A stretch of 24,412 bases of DNA from CAYMRL01 sp964473205 (lineage in GTDB: Bacteria > Deinococcota > Deinococci > Deinococcales > Trueperaceae): assembly GCA_964473205.1 (NCBI GenBank), contig CAYYOK010000038.1:1-24412 (forward strand), in the 5' to 3' direction. The translations under genes and the position numbers were made by a program. The notes under the pieces were generated by a model. That model ran no database searches. It saw only the letters and a program-made list of their open reading frames with translations, and was not told the DNA's origin. The stretch's first letter is position 1. Each line of letters begins with the position of its first letter. This document shows positions 7,182 to 13,672 of the stretch, one piece after another.

Positions 7182-8499
7182 CCGCTACCGGCGCGCCGCC
7201 GAGCTCAGGGAGCGGGCGCACCGCGTGATCCCTGGTGGCGCCCACACGTACGCCAAGGGCGACGACCAGTACCCGGTGCTGGCCCCCGGCTTCATCGAGC
7301 GCGGGCAGGGCTGCTTCGTCTGGGACGTCGACGGCAACCGCTTCATCGAGTACGGCATGGGCCTGCGGGCCGTCGTGCTCGGGCACGCCCACCCCGCCGT
7401 CGACAGGGCCGTGGTCGAGGCGATCGCCAAGGGCCTGAACTTCACCCGGCCGTCGGTCCTAGAGGTCGAGGCGGCGGAGGAGGTCCTCGGCTTCCTCGCC
7501 CCCAGCGGCGACCGCATGATCAAGTTCGGCAAGAACGGCTCGGACGCCACCTCGGCGGCCGTTCGGCTCGCCCGCGCCGTCACGGGCCGCGACAAGGTCG
7601 CGCTGGCCGACCAGCCCTTCTTCTCGGTCGACGACTGGTTCATCGGCGCCACGGCCATGAACGACGGCGTCCCGCGCGCCGTGAAGGAACTCTCGCTCAC
7701 GTTCCGCTACAACGACCTCACGTCGCTCGAGGCGCTGTTCGCGGCGCACCGCGGCGAGGTCGCGGCCGTCGTCCTCGAGGCCGCCCGGAACGACGCCCCG
7801 GCGCCCGGCTTCCTGGAGGGCGTGCAGCGCCTGTGCCGGGAGCAAGGTGCCCTGCTGGTCCTCGACGAGATGATCACCGGCTACCGCTGGCACCCCCAGG
7901 GCGCCCGTGCCTACTACGGCCTCGACCCCGACCTCGTCACGTTCGGGAAGGCGATGGGGAACGGCTACTCGGTGTCGGCGCTCGTCGGCCGCCGCGAGCT
8001 GATGGAGCGCGGCGGGCTGCGCACGGAGGAGCCGCGGGTCTTCCTGCTCTCGCTAACGCACGGCGCCGAGCCGACGGGCCTGGCGGCCGCCCGCGCCGTC
8101 GTCGACGTCTACCGGCGCCACGACGTGATCGGCCACCTGTGGAGCGTCGGCGAGCGGCTCGCAGAGGGCCTACGCGAGGTCGCCGCGTCCCACGGTGTCT
8201 CCGAGCACGTCCAACCCATCGGCCTGCCGTGCAACCTCGTCTACACGACCCGCGACCAAGACGGCCAGCCGTCGCAGCCGTTCCGCACGCTCCTGCTGCA
8301 GGAGCTGCTGCGCCGCGGCGTACTGGCGCCCTCGCTGGTCGTCTCCTGGTCGCACAACGAGGCGGTCGTCGAGCAGACGCTCGCCGCGTTCGACGGGGCC
8401 CTGGCCGTCTACCGCGACGCCCTCGACGGCGGCGTGGAGCGCTTCCTCGTGGGTCGGCCGGTGCAACCGGTGTTCAGGCGGTTCGTGGGGGAGGTGTAG
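7159..8499 (+). CDS. Glutamate-1-semialdehyde 2,1-aminomutase-like class III PLP aminotransferase
   Basis: The 446-residue protein is a fold-type I, class III PLP enzyme. Lys264 in TFGKAMGNGYS is the Schiff-base lysine and Asp236 in DEMITGYRW would hold the pyridine nitrogen. VIPGGAHTYAKGDDQYP, KFGKNGSDATSAAVRLARA and FFSVDDWFIG mark the subfamily found in polysaccharide clusters rather than the haem-pathway HemL. It probably moves an amino group on a sugar or other aldehyde/ketone. The ATG at 7159 lies inside the end of the DUF4910 gene (23-base overlap), with GGGGGA just upstream as ribosome-binding site, so translation is coupled. Its stop is only 12 bases from that of the convergent GT2 gene, and no hairpin is seen there. 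Confidence 0.87.
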   Translation: MTLTRDTDRYRRAAELRERAHRVIPGGAHTYAKGDDQYPVLAPGFIERGQGCFVWDVDGNRFIEYGMGLRAVVLGHAHPAVDRAVVEAIAKGLNFTRPSVLEVEAAEEVLGFLAPSGDRMIKFGKNGSDATSAAVRLARAVTGRDKVALADQPFFSVDDWFIGATAMNDGVPRAVKELSLTFRYNDLTSLEALFAAHRGEVAAVVLEAARNDAPAPGFLEGVQRLCREQGALLVLDEMITGYRWHPQGARAYYGLDPDLVTFGKAMGNGYSVSALVGRRELMERGGLRTEEPRVFLLSLTHGAEPTGLAAARAVVDVYRRHDVIGHLWSVGERLAEGLREVAASHGVSEHVQPIGLPCNLVYTTRDQDGQPSQPFRTLLLQELLRRGVLAPSLVVSWSHNEAVVEQTLAAFDGALAVYRDALDGGVERFLVGRPVQPVFRRFVGEV

Positions 8500-8511
8500 A
8501 GGAGTCGCCAG

Positions 8512-9516
8512 TCAGTCCTGGGAGGACCCGATCGCCCTCGGTTCGCCGACCGCTCGCCGCGATTCGCCGACCGCTAGTCGCGCTGCCAGGCGCGTCCTGA
8601 GCCACCTGATGGCTCCGGGCACGGTGTGCGCTCCCGGCACCGTCAGCATCACGCCGATCAGCAGCCGCCACACCCAAGACGTCTTGGAGCCGTACTGCTC
8701 CACCCGCTGGCGAGCGAGCTCCGGCAGGCCGCGACGGAGCAGCAGCATGCACTCCCAGAACAACGTTCGCCCGATGCGTTCGCGGTAAGCCCCCAGGAGT
8801 TCGGGTGCAGGCGACGCGTTGACGTAGGCCCTCAAGATGTCCTCCCACACGGCGTCGTACTTCTTGAAGGTCGTCGTATCTGGGTGGTCCAACCAGTAGT
8901 GGATGGGATCCTCGATCGCGACGGCCTTGACGCCTGCCTGTCCGAGCCGCAGGAGGAGGTCAACGTCACATCCATGCCGGGTCGCCGGGTCGAAGCGCAG
9001 CCCCGGAAGGTTCCGCCGGAACAACACGGCGTTGATGGAGAAGTTGTAACCCCGTCTCAACAGGTACCGTTCTAGGTCGTCGATCACGCCCGAAGGCAGA
9101 TCGCTCACCGGCTCCAACGGTAGGCGTCGGTGTCCGGGCGCTACCTCTACGATCACGCGGCCGATCGCCATCCCGCAGCCGGGCTCGGCCTCGAGGCTCG
9201 CTACGAGGGCGCCGACCGCGCCCGGCAACATCTCGTTGTCGGCCGACATCACGAGGACCAGGTCGCCCTCGGCCGCCTGTAGGGCGCGGTCCCAGTTGGC
9301 CGCGAGCGGCAGGAACTCGTCGAACCGCTTGACCACCAAGCGCGGGTCGTCGAACTGGCACAGGATCTGCACGGTCTCGTCGGTCGAGCAGTTGTCCACT
9401 ACCAACACGGTGAGATGCTCGTAGTCCTGGGCCAGCGCGCTCGCGACCGCCCTTCCTATGTTCTCGGCGCCGTTGTAGACCGGGATCGTGATGGTTACGT
9501 GCGGATAACCAACCAA
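8512..9516 (-). CDS. Family 2 glycosyltransferase
   Basis: This is a GT-A fold glycosyltransferase of 334 residues that likely adds a sugar to the lipid-linked repeat unit on the cytoplasmic face. Evidence: ITIPVYNGAENIGRAV at the N-terminus, VVDNCSTDET (nucleotide binding), and SADNEM at the metal-binding DXD position. The C-terminal part (SWVWRLLIGVMLTVP) is hydrophobic and may contact the membrane. The start is TTG at 9514-9516, supported by GAGGT five bases upstream. The last residues contain a heptad duplicated by a 21-bp DNA repeat. Its GC content is lower than that of the convergent aminomutase gene, so it marks the left border of the exopolysaccharide locus. Donor and acceptor are unknown. 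Confidence 0.88.
   Translation of the reverse strand: MVGYPHVTITIPVYNGAENIGRAVASALAQDYEHLTVLVVDNCSTDETVQILCQFDDPRLVVKRFDEFLPLAANWDRALQAAEGDLVLVMSADNEMLPGAVGALVASLEAEPGCGMAIGRVIVEVAPGHRRLPLEPVSDLPSGVIDDLERYLLRRGYNFSINAVLFRRNLPGLRFDPATRHGCDVDLLLRLGQAGVKAVAIEDPIHYWLDHPDTTTFKKYDAVWEDILRAYVNASPAPELLGAYRERIGRTLFWECMLLLRRGLPELARQRVEQYGSKTSWVWRLLIGVMLTVPGAHTVPGAIRWLRTRLAARLAVGESRRAVGEPRAIGSSQD
8542..8575. repeat. Short tandem direct repeat inside GT2 3' end
   Basis: TTCGCCGACCGCT occurs at 8542-8554 and 8563-8575, a 21-bp period. Read on the minus strand it duplicates seven residues (AVGESRR / AVGEPRA) in the glycosyltransferase tail. The period is a multiple of three, so copy-number change would keep the frame. 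Confidence 0.8.
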
Positions 9517-9630
9517 CTCTTACCTCGCATCGAAGCCTACCGGGCCTAGCTAAGCTTCTCATCCAAGCCGTCACAACCCGGAGAACCCCGTACTCATCAG
9601 GCGCTGGCCCCTCATGCCTCTCACAGGTAA

Positions 9631-9658
9631 TTCACATCGGGCGGCACGTCCCTACACT
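9631..9658 (+). promoter_or_regulatory. Candidate sigma-70-type promoter for lipoprotein gene
   Basis: TTCACA at 9631-9636 and TACACT at 9653-9658 are separated by 16 bases and resemble -35 and -10 boxes. Transcription would start near 9665 and leave a leader of about 270 bases before the ATG at 9935. Confidence 0.45.
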
Positions 9659-9774
9659 AACCTCAGACCCGGGAGAAGGCCGCCTGAGCCGTTCTCGTTG
9701 TTCCGTCTTCCCGCTCGTGGCCTAACCCTCTGAAGCGTGTCCCTGAACTGGTGCGCGCCTCAGACGCGATGAAG

Positions 9775-9804
9775 CTTGCCCGGTACATGGGCGCTTAGGG
9801 CAAG
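9775..9804 (+). other. Hairpin in the leader of the beta-helix lipoprotein mRNA
   Basis: CTTGCCC (9775-9781) and GGGCAAG (9798-9804) form a perfect 7-bp stem. A GGGC inside the loop (9789-9792) could pair with the same GCCC, giving two exclusive folds. A second imperfect stem (CGGCTGA with TCAGGGCCG) follows at about 9820-9860. I do not match this to a known riboswitch family. Confidence 0.35.
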
Positions 9805-9922
9805 TGGAGCGAGTAGCGCAACCGGCTGAGGCTCGCGTTTCAGGGCCGTCACAAGCCCAACGCGGACCCTGCGAAGACGTTACCGCCTGCCTCCTGGGCG
9901 GGGCTGCGTACTCGTGCGTAGC

Positions 9923-9929
9923 GGGAAGG
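9923..9929 (+). promoter_or_regulatory. Ribosome-binding site fixing the lipoprotein start
   Basis: GGGAAGG ends five bases before the ATG at 9935. This favours that ATG over the in-frame GTG at 9914, which lies upstream of the site itself. Confidence 0.6.
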
Positions 9930-9934
9930 CTTGT

Positions 9935-11905
9935 ATGGACGGACGTTTCAGCTATAGGTCGTTGGCCAGTACCAGACGAACGAACCAAACCTGGCGGCGC
10001 TCCGGTTGGCACCTGGCGCTCGGCTCGCTCATCATGGCTGCGCTTGCCCTGATCCTCTCAGCCTGTGGCGCGAACCACGGCCTGGACGCACAACGCGAGC
10101 TCGAGTCGCATGACATACTTGTGCGACTACGCGATGCCACAGACTCCGGAGAAACGAACCACGGCGGCGCTTCACTATCCGGCGCGACCGTGGCCGGGGT
10201 CATCGAGGTGTTCGTAGAGCACGCCGAATGGATTCACGAAGTGTTGTTCATCCTGGATGAAGCGCCCCAGCCCCATGTGGTCACCGAGCCACCGTACGCG
10301 ATCTCGATCGACACCACGGAGCTGCTCGACGGCGAGCATCGGCTGCGTGTCCAGGCGCGATCTGCCGACGGAGCAGCGCCGGACACGGTCGACGTGATCT
10401 TCTACGTCGTCAACAACGACGACCCGGAGGGCGAGGGCGGCGCCGCGGACGAAGACGCCGGCGAGGGGGAGGACGCAGGGGGAGGCGAAGAGGGCGCTCC
10501 TTCTGACGATCACGTCCCCAACGAGGCTCCCGCGATCAGCCTGCCGGCGGCAGCCGAGGCGCTGGTCGGAGAACCACTCGCCCTCGAGGCAAGCGTCTTC
10601 GACGACGGCCGCCCGTCAGGCACCCTGAGAGTGAGCTGGTCGAAGGCCTCCGGCCCGGGGCAAGTGGACTTCACTCGGCCCGACTCCGCGAAGACGGCAG
10701 CTACGTTCTCAGCCGCGGGTCGCTACCGCTTGAGTGCGATCGCCACCGACGGGGAGCTCAGCTCCGAGGCCAGCGTCGAGGTAGAGGTCTCGGCGGTAGC
10801 CGAGGAGCCACGCCATCCCTTGGACGGGGACTTCGATGGGCCCATCCGGATCACGCGAGGCGGCGTCTACTCGGGTAGGTGGGCGAGCGATGATCCCAGG
10901 GTCCCCGCCGTGCTCATCCTCACGACAGAACCCGTAGTCATCGAGAACTCCGTGATCACCGGCCCCGGTCACCTGATCTCCACGGACTTCCACATGACCA
11001 CGCGGCTGACGGTCAGGAACACTTACGGCTTCGGACAGAACCCGAACGTGCGGGGCCGAGCCCCCGGGCGCTTCATACACGTGGAGTCGTTCGCGGACCT
11101 AGTGGTCGAGAACAACTACCTCGAGGGAACGTCTGGGATCTACGTCCACCGCTGGCTGGGTGGAGGCACGGTCAAGATCCGCTTCAACGAGGCGCGCAAC
11201 GTGGTCGGGCTGCTGTCCGACGGGAACGGCTCATGGCTGACGGGCAACGACCAGTTCATGTACGCCCAGTTCGTCCAGTTCAACTCCGTGCACGACATCG
11301 CCGACGCCGAGATCGCTTGGAACCAGGTCATCAACACGCCGGGCGAGAGCCGTACGGAGGACGTCATCAGCCTTTTCGACAGCAGCGGCCTTCCCGCTAG
11401 CCCGATCTCCGTGCACGACAACTTCATCTGGGGCTCCTACCCGAAGGACCCGGCCGTGCACACGTTCAGCGGTGGAGGCATCATGCTGGGCGACGGCGGG
11501 GGTAAGCATCAGCTGGCGCTGCACAACCAGGTCGTGAACGTCGCGAACTACGGCATCGCCATCGCGGGCGGCAGCCACCACCGCATCGTGCGCAACCGCG
11601 TGGTGTCCTCCGGCCGGCTTGAAGACGGAACGCGGATCGACTCGGCCAACGTCGGGATCTACATCTGGGACCAGTACCCACATCCGTTCGAGGACAACGC
11701 GGGGTTCGATAACGTCGTCGGCTACTCGCAGATCAGACCCAACGGCACCGAGTTCAGGAACGACTGGTGGATCCCGGACGCGCACGCGTGGGAGGGGAAC
11801 ACCAGGCTGAGAGGCTCCGTGACGAGGGAAACGGAGCTCGCCGAGCTCGAGCGCTGGAAGGAGAAGCTCCGCAACGCGAACATCACGATCGGTGTGCGCG
11901 ACTGA
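9935..11905 (+). CDS. Secreted lipoprotein: Ig/PKD-like domains and right-handed beta-helix
   Basis: This protein has 656 residues. An unusually long basic N-terminus leads to a hydrophobic stretch and the lipobox LSAC with Cys44, so it should be lipidated and exported. Next come an Ig-like domain (about 70-160), a very acidic Gly/Glu/Asp linker (about 163-190), and a PKD/cadherin-like domain (about 197-290, ending SEASVEVEVSA). The rest is a parallel beta-helix domain (about 300-620) with N-rich coils such as VIENSVITG, LVVENNYLEG and ISVHDNFIWG. Beta-helix domains in polysaccharide loci are often lyases, epimerases or binding proteins. I cannot assign catalytic residues. It is followed by a strong palindrome and then the flippase gene, so it may be its own transcription unit. 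A role in processing or holding the exported polymer is inferred. Confidence 0.82.
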   Translation: MDGRFSYRSLASTRRTNQTWRRSGWHLALGSLIMAALALILSACGANHGLDAQRELESHDILVRLRDATDSGETNHGGASLSGATVAGVIEVFVEHAEWIHEVLFILDEAPQPHVVTEPPYAISIDTTELLDGEHRLRVQARSADGAAPDTVDVIFYVVNNDDPEGEGGAADEDAGEGEDAGGGEEGAPSDDHVPNEAPAISLPAAAEALVGEPLALEASVFDDGRPSGTLRVSWSKASGPGQVDFTRPDSAKTAATFSAAGRYRLSAIATDGELSSEASVEVEVSAVAEEPRHPLDGDFDGPIRITRGGVYSGRWASDDPRVPAVLILTTEPVVIENSVITGPGHLISTDFHMTTRLTVRNTYGFGQNPNVRGRAPGRFIHVESFADLVVENNYLEGTSGIYVHRWLGGGTVKIRFNEARNVVGLLSDGNGSWLTGNDQFMYAQFVQFNSVHDIADAEIAWNQVINTPGESRTEDVISLFDSSGLPASPISVHDNFIWGSYPKDPAVHTFSGGGIMLGDGGGKHQLALHNQVVNVANYGIAIAGGSHHRIVRNRVVSSGRLEDGTRIDSANVGIYIWDQYPHPFEDNAGFDNVVGYSQIRPNGTEFRNDWWIPDAHAWEGNTRLRGSVTRETELAELERWKEKLRNANITIGVRD

Positions 11906-11967
11906 GAACACGCCCCCCTCGCTGCGTGGGGACGAAACTATGGGCGGGACCACGGGCGGAACGGACG

Positions 11968-12001
11968 CGACCGGCGCGCACCCTAGGGTGCGCGCCGGTC
12001 G
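11968..12001. terminator. Perfect 34-bp palindrome downstream of lipoprotein gene, likely terminator
   Basis: Bases 11968-11983 and 11986-12001 are exact inverted copies (16-bp arms) around a central TA. This is a very stable GC-rich hairpin 62 bases after the stop at 11905. It lacks a T-tract. A terminator is most likely from its position; a binding site for a dimeric protein is the alternative because of the perfect symmetry. Confidence 0.6.
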
Positions 12002-12057
12002 AAGAGCGCGCGGCCGGACGCGGTGATGTCGGAGCCAGCGGGTCCGAGCGCTTGGGC

Positions 12058-12063
12058 TAGCAT
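12058..12063 (+). promoter_or_regulatory. Possible -10 element upstream of the short frame and flippase
   Basis: TAGCAT matches TANNNT and ends nine bases before the ATG at 12073. No good -35 is visible. This is a weak candidate for the flippase transcription unit that follows the palindrome. Confidence 0.25.
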
Positions 12064-12072
12064 TACCGCCGC

Positions 12073-12147
12073 ATGAGCGGACCGAGCGATGGCCTGCTGA
12101 CAGTCGCGACAGGGACTAGCGGAGCATCGATGGGCTGGTCCATTTGA
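12073..12147 (+). CDS. 24-codon upstream reading frame overlapping the flippase start
   Basis: ATG at 12073 opens a frame of 24 codons (starts MSGPSDGLL, ends GWSI) whose TGA at 12145-12147 overlaps the TTG start of the flippase gene (TTGA). The flippase has no good ribosome-binding site close to its start, so translation of this small frame could deliver ribosomes to it. The peptide resembles nothing I know and may have no function of its own. It could also be chance. Confidence 0.35.
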   Translation: MSGPSDGLLTVATGTSGASMGWSI

Positions 12148-13442
12148 ACCTAGCGAGCTTGCGTCGAGCGATCGGAGCAGGCGCCTGGGCCGTCACGGAC
12201 CAGGCCCTGTTCGCAGGAGCGAACTTCACCCTCAACGTCCTGCTGGCGCGTTGGCTCGGGGACTCTGGCTACGGCGTGTTCGCCGTCGCGTACGCGGTAT
12301 TCCTGTTCGTCTCCCTCACGTTCACGGCGCTGATCATCGACCCCCTGCTCATCTACGGCGCGGGACGGTGGCGCAGGTCCTTCAGCCTCTACCTGCGAAG
12401 GGTTCTCGTCGGACTCGGGGCACTGAGCCTGGTAGGAGCGACGCTCCTCCTGGTCGCGAGTCGCTTGGCTTTCCTCTTGGACGGCACCGGGGCGCTGCGG
12501 CCTGTACTGGTCACGTTGGCCTGGGCAGGACCCATCATCCTGCTCCAGTGGACCCTGAGGAGGTCGCTCTACGCCGTAGGTAAGCCCAAGTTGGCAGCCG
12601 CCGGAGGCGCGATCTACTTCGCCATGCTTATGACGGCGACCCTCTTGGCCAAGGAGCTCTGGGAGATCACCGCTGAGAGAGCCATGGCGGCGATGGCTCT
12701 GGCGAGCCTGATCGCTGCCGCCTTCCTATGGAAGATGATCGCGGCTGAGAAGGGGTCGGCCCCGCCGCCAGGCCAGGAGCCGGCTACTCGTCGCGTGTAC
12801 TCCAGCCACTGGCAGTACGGGCGCTGGATTCTTGCCGGCTACGTGCTGGACTGGCTAGGCGGCGACGTACTCTACCTGGTCCTCGCGCCGGCCCACGGGC
12901 CCGAAGCCGTAGGCGCGTTCCGCGCCGCCATGACGCTGACCCTGCCCGCTATGCATACGCTTGTAGCCCTCAGCTCCGTAGCGGTTCCTTGGTTCGTGAG
13001 CAAGGCGGGAACCGGGGCGTTTCGGCGAGCGATAACCGCGTACTGGGTCGGGACCACCGCCCTGGCCGCTGGGTACTGCCTGCTTCTGGTGGCGTTCGCG
13101 GAGACGATAATAAGGTTGGTCTACGGCGAGGTCTTCAGTGGACTCGCACAGATCGTTCGGACGGTCGCGTTCATCCCTCTGGCCGTCGCGACTCAGGCCA
13201 CGATGGGCACCGCGCTCCGCGCCATCGAACGCACGCGAGGGCTGTTCTACGGAGCGGCGGCCACGGCCGCCCTGACTGCGACGGTGGGGATCTGGCTGGC
13301 AACACAACACGGCGCTCCCGGCGCCGCGAGAGCGGCGCTCTTCGCTGCGGTACTGAACGCCGTGGCGCTGACGTGGATGGCTCGGCGGGCGATTGAGGTC
13401 GACGCGAAGCCGATCGCCGATAGCGTCCAAGTGGACGCCTGA
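12144..13442 (+). CDS. Wzx-like polysaccharide flippase (MOP superfamily)
   Basis: The 432-residue protein is hydrophobic throughout with about 12 predicted membrane spans, in the pattern of polysaccharide flippases that turn undecaprenyl-linked repeat units across the inner membrane. The N-terminus (GAGAWAVTDQALFAGANFTLNVLLARWLGD, quoted in part here) and the conserved GYGVFAVAYAVF motif are typical of the family, with arginine-rich cytoplasmic loops. The start is difficult: an in-frame stop at 12117 leaves only TTG 12144 or CTG 12135, neither with a close Shine-Dalgarno. TTG 12144 is chosen because it overlaps the stop of a short upstream frame. It lies between the lipoprotein gene and the polymerase/ligase gene on the same strand. 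The transported glycan is unknown. Confidence 0.83.
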   Translation: MNLASLRRAIGAGAWAVTDQALFAGANFTLNVLLARWLGDSGYGVFAVAYAVFLFVSLTFTALIIDPLLIYGAGRWRRSFSLYLRRVLVGLGALSLVGATLLLVASRLAFLLDGTGALRPVLVTLAWAGPIILLQWTLRRSLYAVGKPKLAAAGGAIYFAMLMTATLLAKELWEITAERAMAAMALASLIAAAFLWKMIAAEKGSAPPPGQEPATRRVYSSHWQYGRWILAGYVLDWLGGDVLYLVLAPAHGPEAVGAFRAAMTLTLPAMHTLVALSSVAVPWFVSKAGTGAFRRAITAYWVGTTALAAGYCLLLVAFAETIIRLVYGEVFSGLAQIVRTVAFIPLAVATQATMGTALRAIERTRGLFYGAAATAALTATVGIWLATQHGAPGAARAALFAAVLNAVALTWMARRAIEVDAKPIADSVQVDA

Positions 13443-13672
13443 GGAGGAACGCGCTCTGGGCGGCGACCCGCAGTTCGATGCCATCGTGACGCGTAAGCTC
13501 CCCGGAGCGCCATGGCATCCGAGCTTGTGATGTCTAGGAGCGACACCGCGCTGACACCGCATACACTGCGGAACGCGAAGTGGCCCAACCTTCCTCTCCA
13601 GGCCTTCCTCCTCGGAGGCACGTTCACAGGCTCCACCTAGCTGGCCCTCCTGGCGGAGATAGCGACTAAGCC
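13443..13672. other. 230-bp gap between flippase and O-antigen ligase genes
   Basis: No gene is seen. AGGAGG directly after the flippase stop is a strong ribosome-binding site, but only a 23-codon frame from a CTG follows it. A direct repeat with a -10-like box lies at 13542-13567 and is listed separately. Confidence 0.5.
13542..13567 (+). promoter_or_regulatory. Direct repeat next to a -10-like box
   Basis: GACACCGC occurs at 13542-13549 and 13553-13560, an 11-bp period (one helical turn), directly before TACACT at 13562-13567. It may be an activated promoter for the O-antigen ligase gene at 13673; no -35 consensus is present, which would suit an activator-dependent site. Confidence 0.3.

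Larger units (their letters stand above)
9517..9934. other. 418-bp divergent intergenic region; no gene seen
   Basis: This lies between the TTG of the minus-strand GT2 gene and the ATG of the plus-strand beta-helix lipoprotein. Reading frames that cross it have no ribosome-binding site or recognisable domain. It holds a candidate plus-strand promoter (9631-9658) and a hairpin in the implied long leader (9775-9804), both listed separately. Confidence 0.6.

Noticed and set aside
9790..9870. Cyclic-di-GMP (GEMM) riboswitch in the lipoprotein leader
   Set aside because: Short pieces such as GGGCAA and GCGCAA recall the motif, but the conserved core and the expected stems do not line up.
9722..10012. 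96-residue minus-strand frame in the intergenic region upstream of the lipoprotein
   Set aside because: It lacks a ribosome-binding site and domain and runs into the lipoprotein coding sequence; treated as chance.
13440..13530. Small gene after AGGAGG at the flippase stop
   Set aside because: Only a 23-codon frame from a CTG follows, with no recognisable product; not enough to call a gene.
12855..13562. 235-residue minus-strand frame across the flippase 3' end
   Set aside because: It overlaps a clear membrane-protein gene, shows no domain, and is rich in Arg and Gly as chance frames here are.
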